NCBI RefSeq assembly: GCF_028690125.1
Contig: NZ_JAQVBV010000031.1
Location: 1 to 62,607, forward strand
DNA length: 62,607 nt
Source: Bacteroides sp.
GTDB lineage: Bacteria; Bacteroidota; Bacteroidia; Bacteroidales; Bacteroidaceae
Direction: 5' to 3'
Shown in pieces: positions 6,827 to 14,867 of the stretch; positions within the stretch are counted from its first letter, which is position 1, and each line of letters begins with the position of its first letter. The notes below the pieces were generated by a model, which saw only the letters and a program-made list of their open reading frames with translations, did not search any database and was not told the DNA's origin. A program made the translations under genes and the position numbers.

Positions 6827-7119
6827 TAGTTCATATCCTTCTTTCCTTGGATTATTTGAAATGACTTTCTAATCTGGTCTGCGTGTGAAAGACCTTCATC
6901 TTCTCCTAATTCACAAGTGTCATGGAGGTATTTAATCTTAGCCAATGCTTCATCAAAGGTAATCTCGTCTTGTACTGCTAAATCTTTTACCAGTTGAACG
7001 AAAGCATACATAACCAAAGCCTCTTCCCCAGTGACAACTAACCTTGCTTCGCCCTCTTCATTAAGAGTAAATGCCACAGCACACTCTTTACCTTGTAATA
7101 TTTCTTCAACGCTATCCAA
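6826..7119 (-). CDS. Unknown protein, tandem paralogue of its upstream neighbour
   Basis: A 97-residue protein starting at TTG 7119 after GGGGG. Its core, GEARLVVTGEEALVMYAFVQLV, lines up with GNTVVTIKGTGAAIIFGLLNIV in the next gene upstream, so the two look like an old duplication. One overlapping base couples its stop to the dnaX start (TAATG). Function unknown. Confidence 0.65.
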   Translation of the reverse strand: MDSVEEILQGKECAVAFTLNEEGEARLVVTGEEALVMYAFVQLVKDLAVQDEITFDEALAKIKYLHDTCELGEDEGLSHADQIRKSFQIIQGKKDMN

Positions 7120-7121
7120 AA

Positions 7122-7397
7122 TCAGTTGCCCCCTTCGTCTTTTTTCTCAGATTTTTTCCTCAATGCAAGAGCAAAGATTGGGTAAACTTGCAGGAGGTGA
7201 AGAATTGTTTCCTCTGCTTTCTTGCCGTTTGATTTGGAGAAATTCTCAACAATATTCAGTAGCCCGAATATAATCGCTGCCCCTGTTCCTTTGATAGTAA
7301 CTACTGTATTGCCGTCCTCGTCACAAACATAACTTACTTCCGCTTTCGGCCCTGCTTGAATAACTTTGTCCCTTCTTTCATCGGTTGTCGTTTCCAT
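7122..7397 (-). CDS. Unknown protein, tandem paralogue
   Basis: A 91-residue protein (METTTDERRDKVIQAG) with a strand-strand-helix core shared with 6826-7119. GAGGAAG lies before the ATG. It ends two bases before the next gene. Conserved placement with the clamp loader suggests a replication-linked role but no family is recognised. Confidence 0.65.
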   Translation of the reverse strand: METTTDERRDKVIQAGPKAEVSYVCDEDGNTVVTIKGTGAAIIFGLLNIVENFSKSNGKKAEETILHLLQVYPIFALALRKKSEKKDEGGN

Positions 7398-7398
7398 T

Positions 7399-7740
7399 TT
7401 AATCTTCCTCTTTTCTGTAATACTCTTGTAAATCCTTGAACTCTTTTTCCCCTATGATATAATAGTTTTCCTTATTCCCCAAACCGCCAAAGTTGAAAGC
7501 TACTGCCCAGTGGGCTTTACCAATCCCAATAGCTTCCTGTTTCAGCTTCTTTATCCAGTCTTTCTTGATAGACATTGACGCCTTCTCAGTTGTCTGGGTT
7601 TTGCACTCAATACAAAAGTCCTCTGTAACAACATCACCCTTATCAAACGCTGTCGCACCGCTATTGGCTTGCCTTTTACCGGCAACAACTTTAGCTACCT
7701 GTTTTTCTTGTGCATTACTAAATACTCGGGTTGCAATCAT
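7399..7740 (-). CDS. PD-(D/E)xK nuclease, Holliday-junction-resolvase-like
   Basis: A 113-residue protein with the order expected for a small PD-(D/E)xK enzyme: an N-terminal helix (SNAQEKQVAKVV), SGAT...KGDVV, then the IECKTQT catalytic lysine strand and a closing helix. It resembles Hjc-like or small phage nucleases acting on branched DNA. The start overlaps the upstream gene by four bases (ATGA). A second resolvase candidate is encoded at 11914-12396. Confidence 0.6.
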   Translation of the reverse strand: MIATRVFSNAQEKQVAKVVAGKRQANSGATAFDKGDVVTEDFCIECKTQTTEKASMSIKKDWIKKLKQEAIGIGKAHWAVAFNFGGLGNKENYYIIGEKEFKDLQEYYRKEED

Positions 7741-8087
7741 ATAATATCCTTAATAACAAGAAGCCCCGGTTCAATACCTAACCTTCTTGCAATATCCCCT
7801 TTAGTAAGTATAACCTTAGTCTCTTCTTCTTGTTGCCAAATAGTTATATGGTCGATTTTATGGAAACTTTGATTATCTCTAAGTAATTTAGGTTCCATAA
7901 CTTGCACAATATCATAGTTAGAATCTCCGTTACGCATACAAAGGGTTTCCTCATCATACTTTGATAAACTCATAGTACCCTCAGGTCGTATGAATTTAAC
8001 TTCGCCATTACGGGTAGTACCTAATTTGTAACGATTTCCGTTTCTTACTATAACTAACATACCCGGTTTAATTTCTGACAGTTTCAT
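7737..8087 (-). CDS. Unknown protein, first gene after a middle promoter
   Basis: A 116-residue protein (MKLSEIKPGMLVIVRNGNRY) with a small beta-barrel-like N-terminal part and a C-terminal segment LTKGDIARRLGIEPGLLVI that could be a degenerate helix-turn-helix. It leads the operon of nuclease, paralogue pair, DnaX, delta' and delta. GAGAGAGGGAAACT is its ribosome-binding region. Confidence 0.65.
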   Translation of the reverse strand: MKLSEIKPGMLVIVRNGNRYKLGTTRNGEVKFIRPEGTMSLSKYDEETLCMRNGDSNYDIVQVMEPKLLRDNQSFHKIDHITIWQQEEETKVILTKGDIARRLGIEPGLLVIKDII

Positions 8088-8120
8088 AGTTTCCCTCTCT
8101 CTCTTTTTATTAATTTAGTC

Positions 8121-8158
8121 TTACATATAATATATTGAAAAACTCAATATTCCTTAAA
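8121..8158 (-). promoter_or_regulatory. Middle promoter motif, copy P1
   Basis: On the minus strand TTTAAGGA, 11 bases, TTCAATATATTAT, then ATGTAA. The same two blocks with exactly the same spacing occur at 15915, 18841, 27104 and 28869. This copy overlaps the end of the 67-residue gene upstream and drives the clamp-loader operon. Confidence 0.8.
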
Positions 8159-8347
8159 GTCAATATAAGCAAAACCTGAAAGCTTCGCGTTCTCTTTGCT
8201 TTCCTCAATGTGTGCTGAAATAAATTTAGTAGCCTCTTGCTTTGTTGTCTTTTCAAACCTGTGTGGTGTGTTTTCCTCTATAATACGGATTACAATTAAT
8301 TGTTTTGCTGTTGGTAGTTCTACTAAATCATCTAATGGTATCTGCAT
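8144..8347 (-). CDS. Small unknown protein
   Basis: A 67-residue protein (MQIPLDDLVELPTAKQLIVI) with GGAGGATTAA before the ATG, coupled to the upstream gene. Its last codons form the -35 half of promoter P1 (the TTT AAG GAA codons). No family recognised. Confidence 0.65.
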   Translation of the reverse strand: MQIPLDDLVELPTAKQLIVIRIIEENTPHRFEKTTKQEATKFISAHIEESKENAKLSGFAYIDFKEY

Positions 8348-8503
8348 TTAATCCTCCAACTTTTGGGACCAGCAATCTTTTCTATCCGCCCCACGCTCGT
8401 CTGTGAACGCATAAGCCTTTTCCTTTATCTCGTCAATATTGTCCCCTTCAATAATTACCGAATCTTCACAGCCCCACACTTTGTAATGAATCCTAAATTT
8501 CAT
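8348..8503 (-). CDS. Small unknown protein
   Basis: A 51-residue protein (MKFRIHYKVWGCEDSVIIEG) with a beta-strand repeat look. ATG 8503 has GGAGGAATTGAT upstream and overlaps the preceding stop by four bases. No family recognised. Confidence 0.65.
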   Translation of the reverse strand: MKFRIHYKVWGCEDSVIIEGDNIDEIKEKAYAFTDERGADRKDCWSQKLED

Positions 8504-9048
8504 ATCAATTCCTCCATATTCTCTATCGCGGATTTTATTATCCAACCGTTCCACATAACATTTTGCAGCTGCTTTCTGACTTCTGCCACAGCTTGCCTAA
8601 GCTGTTCCTCTGTTTCAAACGGGTTAATATAGCTATGATTACCACACTCAGGACCTACTCCAAAGTATTTGCTAACGGGGTTAGTTAATGTCCTGCCGCA
8701 TACTAAACAATGGTCCGTTACCTTTTCAGTTATGTCCCCGTGTAGTTCCATTTTGAACATTCCTTTTGTTTCTTGAACTATCTTTCCGACCATTGTTCTC
8801 ATTGGCATTGGCGTATCGTTATTCCATTTAGTATGGAAATCAAATTCTGGTGTAGCTGGTTTAGTCATATATTGTCGAACTGTTACCTTAAATACTTTAT
8901 CTACTTTTGGCTCTACAACCGTCGGCTTAATGCTAATAGTTAATTGTCCTTGATAGTCAGAAAAAGCTTTTATGGCTTCATCTATATTAGCAAAGTCTTT
9001 TCCGTTTACTGTTAATGCCCCTTTATAGTCTGCTATTAAGTGTAACAT
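8500..9048 (-). CDS. Protein with C-terminal DUF6011 zinc finger
   Basis: A 182-residue protein. The first 100 residues are unfamiliar; residues of about 113-135 carry CLVCGRTLTNPVS and GVGPECG, the DUF6011 zinc motif often found at the ends of phage DNA-transaction proteins. A helical tail follows. GGAGGACTAAG precedes the ATG. It lies in a block of small genes next to RecA, so a nucleic-acid role is likely. Confidence 0.7.
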   Translation of the reverse strand: MLHLIADYKGALTVNGKDFANIDEAIKAFSDYQGQLTISIKPTVVEPKVDKVFKVTVRQYMTKPATPEFDFHTKWNNDTPMPMRTMVGKIVQETKGMFKMELHGDITEKVTDHCLVCGRTLTNPVSKYFGVGPECGNHSYINPFETEEQLRQAVAEVRKQLQNVMWNGWIIKSAIENMEELI

Positions 9049-9049
9049 C

Positions 9050-9268
9050 TTAGTCCTCCGTAATTTCAGCTAAATCGCATATCAGAATATTTTGGTGTAC
9101 TTTTTTACCGTCGGGGCGAATTCCAGCAACTGTGTAAACATCACCAACGGTGTACACATCAAAAGGCTCTACCGCAGTTACTATTTGACCTTCATTGAAG
9201 CGGTGATACACTTTATCAACACCTACATTAATAACCTTATACTGCTTGCCTGCTTCTATCTTTATCAT
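9050..9268 (-). CDS. Small beta-rich unknown protein
   Basis: A 72-residue protein (MIKIEAGKQYKVINVGVDKV) with an SH3-like alternating pattern (GQIVTAVEPFDVYTVGDVYTV would be two hairpins). Start overlaps the upstream stop by four bases. Function unknown. Confidence 0.65.
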   Translation of the reverse strand: MIKIEAGKQYKVINVGVDKVYHRFNEGQIVTAVEPFDVYTVGDVYTVAGIRPDGKKVHQNILICDLAEITED

Positions 9269-9567
9269 AATGCCGCCTCCGCCTTAGTTCTTTCTTCTTT
9301 GCTGAGCCTATGAACAAGTGCTATCCAGCGTGAGTAAGTCATATCAGCGGGCCAATCATCTTCTTCAATATGCCTTGCTAAAAATTCTCTTGCCTTCATT
9401 GGGTCACCTTGTCCGCAGTATAAGATGTGTCCCCAACTCTTCCCTTTGCTTCTTGACCTCTTGATTAAAGAGATACAATCGTGGTAAATCATTTTGTACG
9501 GTTCTCTTAGTTTTGTCGCCACTTTCAACAACTCCTTCTTCGTTTTAGTATAGTAAATTTGTATCAT
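9265..9567 (-). CDS. Unknown protein, promoter-proximal
   Basis: A 100-residue basic-to-acidic helical protein (MIQIYYTKTKKELLKVATKL). It is the first gene behind a sigma-70-like promoter at 9580-9609 and has only a weak ribosome-binding site, so leaderless-like or low expression is possible. No family recognised. Confidence 0.6.
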   Translation of the reverse strand: MIQIYYTKTKKELLKVATKLREPYKMIYHDCISLIKRSRSKGKSWGHILYCGQGDPMKAREFLARHIEEDDWPADMTYSRWIALVHRLSKEERTKAEAAL

Positions 9568-9579
9568 TTACTTTAATTC

Positions 9580-9609
9580 ATTATATCACGACAAAGAGAA
9601 GGACAGCAA
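9580..9609 (-). promoter_or_regulatory. Sigma-70-like promoter
   Basis: TTGCTG, 18 bases, TATAAT on the minus strand. It lies inside the terminator that ends the RecA operon and restarts transcription of the 9.57-8.14 kb genes. Confidence 0.55.
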
Positions 9610-9624
9610 CATAAATCGCTGTCC
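9590..9624 (-). terminator. Terminator after recA
   Basis: GGACAGC pairs with GCTGTCC (9601-9624) and is followed by TTCTCTTTGT on the minus strand, seven bases past the recA stop. The U-run is imperfect. Confidence 0.65.
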
Positions 9625-9630
9625 CTCGTG

Positions 9631-10761
9631 TTAGTTTTCAATAACCTTATTAATCCTCTCTACAATAAAGTCCTTTAATTCCGTATTCTCTTTTAATAGG
9701 TCGAGAACAGCTGGTCGACCTTGAACTTTGATAACATCATCGTCACCATCAACAACTACTTCTCCTGTTTCTAAATCAACGAAATTAAACCAGCTACCAG
9801 ATTGTTGCACAATACCTAATGCAATACCTAGGTCTACAATGTCTGAAATCACATCGACCCCGGCGTCATATTTGAGTGTATAATAGCCAACTCGTCTATC
9901 TGGTTTGCAGACCTTTGTTTTTACAATGGACATTTTAACAAGATTTCCCACAGGGTTCTCTGCCGACATTTTCAGCTCGTTGCCCTTTTCATCGACAAAG
10001 GCTCCTTTTTTGAATAGCAGGCGGACCGAGCAATTATGCTTCCAACCTTTGCCCCCTGTTGTAGTTAATCCGCCATATGAGCTATTCATATCTTCCCGCA
10101 CTTGATTGATACCGATTAGTGTGCAGTTGAATTTTGAACAAGACAATTCAGCCTTTTTACTAAACAAGGTTAAAGCAGCAGCAATCCCGCCGTAAGTCTT
10201 TTCTTCCATTGTTTTCTCATAAGCTTGGGCAGAAAGCATAACACCTAAGCTATCAATAACAACCAGGCCTACTTCATCGGTTTCAATAAAGTTTAAGAGC
10301 ATTTCAAAAATCTGCTCCGCTGTTTGTGTCATTGGTTTCATTACTAACATACTATCAACATCTACCCCGATAAGTTTTGCCCAATCTTCATCTAAGGTAT
10401 TTTCACAATCTGCATACAGAACTATTTTAGCACCCCTGGCCTTGAGATAGGACAACCGCTCTTGCTGTGTCTTATTAGGCTTTTCCAGTTCGTTGAGTGC
10501 ATCAACTTCCTCTTGCCACTCTCTAACGAATAGCTTTTGGGCGTTACCAACAATATCAAGAGCAGTTGTTGTTTTACCGCTACTTTCTTCACCTGCAAAC
10601 TCAACAAGTCGGCCTCGAGGAATTCCGCCGTATAGCATATAGTTTGCTCTTGGGCTACTGAATGGTATTCTTTCAGATGGTATCATAGCAATACCTTTTG
10701 CTAAAATACTCTCTTTGAACTTCCGATTGTACTCCTTAATTAGACTATCAATCTGTCCCAT
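9631..10761 (-). CDS. recA: RecA-family recombinase
   Basis: A 376-residue RecA-type ATPase. Walker A is GEESSGKTT (about residues 56-64), Walker B LVVIDSLGVM, and the Gln-bearing switch region is IGINQVREDM followed by TTTGGKGWKH. Between Walker A and the YADCEN strand there is a 45-residue charged insertion. It forms filaments on ssDNA for strand exchange and recombination-dependent replication. The start overlaps the HD-domain gene stop (TAAATG). Its operon partners include RecU-like and Cas4-like nucleases, which fits a recombination module. Confidence 0.9.
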   Translation of the reverse strand: MGQIDSLIKEYNRKFKESILAKGIAMIPSERIPFSSPRANYMLYGGIPRGRLVEFAGEESSGKTTTALDIVGNAQKLFVREWQEEVDALNELEKPNKTQQERLSYLKARGAKIVLYADCENTLDEDWAKLIGVDVDSMLVMKPMTQTAEQIFEMLLNFIETDEVGLVVIDSLGVMLSAQAYEKTMEEKTYGGIAAALTLFSKKAELSCSKFNCTLIGINQVREDMNSSYGGLTTTGGKGWKHNCSVRLLFKKGAFVDEKGNELKMSAENPVGNLVKMSIVKTKVCKPDRRVGYYTLKYDAGVDVISDIVDLGIALGIVQQSGSWFNFVDLETGEVVVDGDDDVIKVQGRPAVLDLLKENTELKDFIVERINKVIEN

Positions 10762-11349
10762 TTAGTCCACCTCACAAGTAATGAATTTTCTGCTTGCTAG
10801 GTAATCACACAAGTGGACAAATTTCTCAGCAGAGCTAAATGGCTTAGGCATTATTTCTTGCCCAAATTTGTTTGTGTTCCATTGCCCCATATGTGACCTA
10901 ATCAAATCACACATTTCCGGCACAACATTCTCTATGAACAGCTGGTATGCAACCGGGCCGTGTATAGTTTCTAAGTAGCCAGCACAATCCGCTAAACACT
11001 TCTCAACAAAAGCACAAGCAAGCACTGGGTGTTCCGTTGCTGTCCATTGACTATTTGCGTCACCTTTCTTAATAACATCGTGGAGAATAAGGGCAGAGAT
11101 TATAGTATCGTGCGGAAGATGGCTGTACTGTTCTAAGCGAAGAAGTTCCTCCGCTATCCTGACCGCCGCTTTCGTGTGTCTTACTAATCCTCCGTTACCT
11201 AGTGTGTAAGCTGGGTGATATTTACCTGTTGTGCTTGCAGGCATCGTGTAGAAATACTCCGGCGCCCTAGCTAAACAATAATCAACAAAGTCCTTTACAA
11301 TGTCGCTATCAATAAAGCCTAATTCTGTTTCAAATGTCCCATTCTTCAT
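10762..11349 (-). CDS. HD-domain phosphohydrolase
   Basis: A 195-residue protein with the HD metal-binding series: GGLVRHT (first His), LILHDVIKKG (His-Asp), then TEHPVLA and a distal Asp in LCDYLAS. HD enzymes hydrolyse nucleotides or cyclic nucleotides. In a phage recombination operon it may tune dNTP pools or remove a defence signal; substrate cannot be told from sequence. AAAGGATAAG precedes ATG 11349. Confidence 0.8.
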   Translation of the reverse strand: MKNGTFETELGFIDSDIVKDFVDYCLARAPEYFYTMPASTTGKYHPAYTLGNGGLVRHTKAAVRIAEELLRLEQYSHLPHDTIISALILHDVIKKGDANSQWTATEHPVLACAFVEKCLADCAGYLETIHGPVAYQLFIENVVPEMCDLIRSHMGQWNTNKFGQEIMPKPFSSAEKFVHLCDYLASRKFITCEVD

Positions 11350-11900
11350 TTCCCACTTATCCTTTCTGCTGATAATCTCGTCATTTCGTACTCGGTCATT
11401 CTTCTTGACATAACCTTTTTAACGCTCTGCAGGACTTCGTTAGCCGCTTCCATGCGAAGCTTAACCTTCTTGTAAGCTCGTTGGTAAACTAAGTGTGTTA
11501 TGCCTTCATTTTGTGATGCCAACTCTGCTTTTGCGGTCTTATCTGCGATAGTCCCCGGTGCGTCACTAAAGACTTCGTTGAATACCTCAGTTTTTATTGC
11601 CCGAGCAACATCTTCTTTTATTCCTAAGCTCTCTTGTGCTTCACCGGTAAAGTATAATAGCACTGGAAGATTAAGAGTGAAATCATCAAGCTCTCGGTCA
11701 GTGGGTGGGATTTTCTTATCATCTAAAATGTCCTTAATCAATTTAATGTAATCATCAAGGGGCTTGCAGTAGTCACTTACAAGCTTATCCACTACATTGT
11801 CAAGGGCTCTGCTGTTATCTTTTATTCTAGTCTGGATTTGTCTTATAGCTTCGCTGTCTATTTCACCAGCTAAAGCTAAACTGCTGTCCTTTTTTGCCAT
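11346..11900 (-). CDS. Helical phage protein of unknown function
   Basis: A 184-residue, almost fully helical protein (MAKKDSSLALAGEIDSEAIR). It resembles a RecA-neighbour family of Bacillota phages, but I cannot name its role. AAAAGGGGTGAC lies before the ATG; four-base overlap with the HD gene downstream. Confidence 0.65.
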   Translation of the reverse strand: MAKKDSSLALAGEIDSEAIRQIQTRIKDNSRALDNVVDKLVSDYCKPLDDYIKLIKDILDDKKIPPTDRELDDFTLNLPVLLYFTGEAQESLGIKEDVARAIKTEVFNEVFSDAPGTIADKTAKAELASQNEGITHLVYQRAYKKVKLRMEAANEVLQSVKKVMSRRMTEYEMTRLSAERISGK

Positions 11901-11913
11901 TTATTGTCACCCC

Positions 11914-12396
11914 TTAAAAGTAATTCTGCAAATCGTCCAAGAACTTCTTACCCTCATAGCTAAAAAGTATACGCCTTTTAACCCCGGAAACAGGAACATT
12001 CTGCACAGTTCCTTCTTTTAGGTCTTTAACATTCAAAGACTTTGCGTCCTCAGTGCGTAGTCGGTCAAGCTCTTGAATGGGGACAAACGCTGTAATATCG
12101 TGGTCGATAAACCAAACAATCACTCCCGCAAATACTCCGGTTATCTTTGCTTTCTCTATCAAGCCACTCCATTGCGCCTCAGTAATATCACCTTTGAAAT
12201 TTAGTGTGTTCCCGTGCTTGCTTTTGCACTCAATGTACACGAAGTTTGGGGCACGAAAGACACCAAAGTCACAAATGTTTCTTACGCCGGCAAAGCCAGC
12301 CATCGGGTCCGGATAGCGGTCGATACTTGTATTAGGTACTTTTGAAAGGGCTACAAATATTTCGTGTTCAAATTCCTTCCCTCTATTAACTGCCAT
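11914..12396 (-). CDS. RecU-like Holliday junction resolvase
   Basis: A 160-residue PD-(D/E)xK protein. It starts MAVNRGKEFEHEIF, matching the NRGK-E opening of RecU. The catalytic region is RNICDFGVF...FVYIECKSKHGNT, followed by ITEAQWSGL, which parallels RecU's H-Q segment. It should cleave four-way junctions produced by RecA-mediated recombination before packaging. Neighbours recA and the Cas4-like gene fit. Some RecU stalk details are not recognisable, hence 'like'. Confidence 0.8.
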   Translation of the reverse strand: MAVNRGKEFEHEIFVALSKVPNTSIDRYPDPMAGFAGVRNICDFGVFRAPNFVYIECKSKHGNTLNFKGDITEAQWSGLIEKAKITGVFAGVIVWFIDHDITAFVPIQELDRLRTEDAKSLNVKDLKEGTVQNVPVSGVKRRILFSYEGKKFLDDLQNYF

Positions 12397-13193
12397 TACT
12401 TACCAGCCTTTCTGCATGACTCCTTGTAGTCACAGTATGCACAAGTTCGTTTATCAACATCTTCGGGGAACGGTGGTACAACAAAGCGATTCCTGTAATC
12501 GTCACAAGTTTCAATCTTACCAATTAAATCCATCTTCATCTCCGGTGTTACCTCTAATATATAAGCTTTCTTATCACAGTTGTCCCTATTCTCATATAAG
12601 AACATAACTTTGTCTATCCCGAACGCAACAGAATACGCTGTGCCCTGGGGTATATGCTCATCTGCTACATTCGTTCTGCTCTGCCACTTATATATTGTCT
12701 CCGTCTTAATTTCGAGGATATAATACTGGTGACAATACTTTATAATTCCGTCACAGAGAAAGCTCATATTTAACTCAGGATAGAACAACTTTGTTTCCAT
12801 ACCTTGCTTAGAAACAATCTTTAGGTGTGTGAGTTTGCGTTGTTGAATAAACTCGGCAACATCAATATATTCACATTCAACTCCTAATTTGTACATTCCT
12901 GCAATAGCTTCCTGCAATCGTGCGTGTCTATCCGAGCCTGTTTCACAGATGCCAACTAAACAAGCATTTGCCCCGGAAGCGTCACGCTCTTGCCCTGTAA
13001 CTTGAAAATACATATTCCTTATGCACTTCATAGATGAAGGCTTATAAGTTCGGGAAGGTTTTCGCTTATTGAGAGCTTCGGTCTTCTCAATAGCCATCTT
13101 TAAGTCGGAGACGAACGCCTGGTTTATAGGCAGTTCGTTATTCGCGACTTCTATTAACCGCATAATATTTTTTAGACTACGCTGTTGGGCCAT
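12396..13193 (-). CDS. Cas4/RecB-like PD-(D/E)xK exonuclease with Fe-S cysteines
   Basis: A 265-residue protein. An N-terminal Cys (SSMKCIRNMYFQ) and a C-terminal trio (CAYCDYKESC) would hold a 4Fe-4S cluster as in Cas4 and AddB. The nuclease core is FLCDGII...YYILEIKTE, then the QGTAYSVAFG helix. Such phage proteins act as 5'-end resecting exonucleases for recombination. It overlaps the end of the clamp gene by 17 bases. Confidence 0.8.
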   Translation of the reverse strand: MAQQRSLKNIMRLIEVANNELPINQAFVSDLKMAIEKTEALNKRKPSRTYKPSSMKCIRNMYFQVTGQERDASGANACLVGICETGSDRHARLQEAIAGMYKLGVECEYIDVAEFIQQRKLTHLKIVSKQGMETKLFYPELNMSFLCDGIIKYCHQYYILEIKTETIYKWQSRTNVADEHIPQGTAYSVAFGIDKVMFLYENRDNCDKKAYILEVTPEMKMDLIGKIETCDDYRNRFVVPPFPEDVDKRTCAYCDYKESCRKAGK

Positions 13194-14280
13194 TATCAGT
13201 TACCCTATCATCTTCAAGCAACGCCGTAATTTGAGTTACTTCCCCAGATACCATTTTGATAGCTTTGGAATGCCCAAAGTATATCTCAATGTTCTCCTCT
13301 GCAATCGCGGATACTTGTGGTTGCCACAACTCAATATTGATACAGCAGGTAAACGGGGTAATAGTGGCAGGGGCAGTATATAATATTTCCTCGATACCTG
13401 TGCTTTGCTTACTGCTAATCTGCAAGCCTTTTTCTGTAAATGTAAGATACAGCCCATTCTTGTCATATGGGGTAATAAACAGCAACAAGCGGTCTAATAC
13501 AGCGAGTAACTGGGATTTTGAGATTTTGCAAGAATTAGGGAAGTTCGCGGACAGATAACCTTGCATTCCTGCTACCGGGAAATTCTTTAATTCGTCGTTA
13601 AGTTTAGCTCCGCGGACAATAACATTCTCAGTACAGAACTCAATGTATTTGTCCGATTGCCTTACAATGATATTATCTTTGTCGATTACCGCAAGCAAAT
13701 CAACAAGCTCTGCAGGAAGAAGGACAGGTTGAGCAAACACTTTCAAGTCAGAAGCACACGCCTTAAAGCCGTTAGTTGTTAAGATATTCTCACCTACATA
13801 GTAAGCTGTTAAGCAAGGAACTTCCATTGTCTTTGCCAAAGATACCTTGTTTACTGTGAGCATTGTCTTGATAGTTTTTAAATTGGTTGTAGTTTGTTCC
13901 ATATCCCACTCAATATTCTTATCTCTAATCACAATGCCGTTTCCTTCTTCATCAAGAGGAATTTCAAGATTGTACTTACCATTACCAACAACTTCTAAGC
14001 TGGTGTCTTTAACTGTCAAAGATATATTATCCGAAGTCATTTTAGCTACCAACTTACTAAAAATGTCCGCTTGAACAACTACATAGAAATCTTCACCTTG
14101 AATGTCTTTAGCAAGCACCTTCAAATTGTTTGTTGCGTCCGTTGTAGTCAAGGTAAGAGTGTTACTCTTTAGCTCAATCGCAATCAACCAGGTAATCGGT
14201 ATCATCTTATTGTTACTTGCCCCTTTGATTGCTTTTGATACTAACTCCTGCAGTTGCAGGGTTTTTACTGTTAATTTCAT
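13177..14280 (-). CDS. dnaN: DNA polymerase III beta-type sliding clamp
   Basis: A 367-residue protein with the triple-fold topology of DnaN: MKLTVKTLQLQELVSKAIK, then LTLTTTDATNNLKVL and the matching repeats IEFCTENVIVRGAK and LYLTFTEKGLQISSK. Length is the family's usual. It should encircle DNA and tether the phage polymerase. The phage also carries its own loader (DnaX, delta', delta). GGAGGAAAGCAG precedes the ATG. It closes the queD-queE-folE operon. Confidence 0.85.
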   Translation of the reverse strand: MKLTVKTLQLQELVSKAIKGASNNKMIPITWLIAIELKSNTLTLTTTDATNNLKVLAKDIQGEDFYVVVQADIFSKLVAKMTSDNISLTVKDTSLEVVGNGKYNLEIPLDEEGNGIVIRDKNIEWDMEQTTTNLKTIKTMLTVNKVSLAKTMEVPCLTAYYVGENILTTNGFKACASDLKVFAQPVLLPAELVDLLAVIDKDNIIVRQSDKYIEFCTENVIVRGAKLNDELKNFPVAGMQGYLSANFPNSCKISKSQLLAVLDRLLLFITPYDKNGLYLTFTEKGLQISSKQSTGIEEILYTAPATITPFTCCINIELWQPQVSAIAEENIEIYFGHSKAIKMVSGEVTQITALLEDDRVTDNGPTA

Positions 14281-14294
14281 CTGCTTTCCTCCTG

Positions 14295-14867
14295 TTAAAT
14301 CAGACTATAAAACTCTTGCCTTAGTGCCGCGTCAGTTTTAAACGCTCCGCTGATAGCACTTGTTTTTGTTATTGTGCCGGGCTTCTTTACCCCTCTTGCT
14401 GTCATACACGAATGTTCGCCTTTGATAACGATAATAATATCTTCTGTGCCTAATATCATTTTAAGCACTTCCATTATGTCCATTCCGATACGCTCTTGTA
14501 ACTGCAATCGTTTACTTACCAAGTCCGCAATTCTTGCTACCTTTGATAGCCCAATCACTTTACCCTTCGGTATGTAACCTACAGAAACATCCATATTGTA
14601 CATAAGAGCAAGATGGTGTTCACAATAAGAGAAGATTGGGATATGCTCTACAACAACAAGGTCACCGGTTTCAACATCTTCAAAACACTTGTTGAACATA
14701 TCGGCAATTTCTTCATTTGTGTACTGCATACCTTCAAACACTTCGGCAAACATTTTAGCTACACGCATAGGTGTTTCTCTTAACCCCTCTCTGCACGGGT
14801 TATCTCGCAAAGCTTCTAAAATATTTCTTACAGACCTTTCAATCACAACGGTATCAATGGTCTTCAT
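14295..14867 (-). CDS. folE: GTP cyclohydrolase I
   Basis: A 190-residue FolE. Zinc and active-site residues are clear: FSYCEHHLALM and HSCMTARGV, with the family's PMRVAKM near the start. It converts GTP to dihydroneopterin triphosphate, the first step to 7-deazaguanine bases. Coupled directly to queE downstream of queD under middle promoter P2. Full length, no damage seen. Confidence 0.95.
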   Translation of the reverse strand: MKTIDTVVIERSVRNILEALRDNPCREGLRETPMRVAKMFAEVFEGMQYTNEEIADMFNKCFEDVETGDLVVVEHIPIFSYCEHHLALMYNMDVSVGYIPKGKVIGLSKVARIADLVSKRLQLQERIGMDIMEVLKMILGTEDIIIVIKGEHSCMTARGVKKPGTITKTSAISGAFKTDAALRQEFYSLI

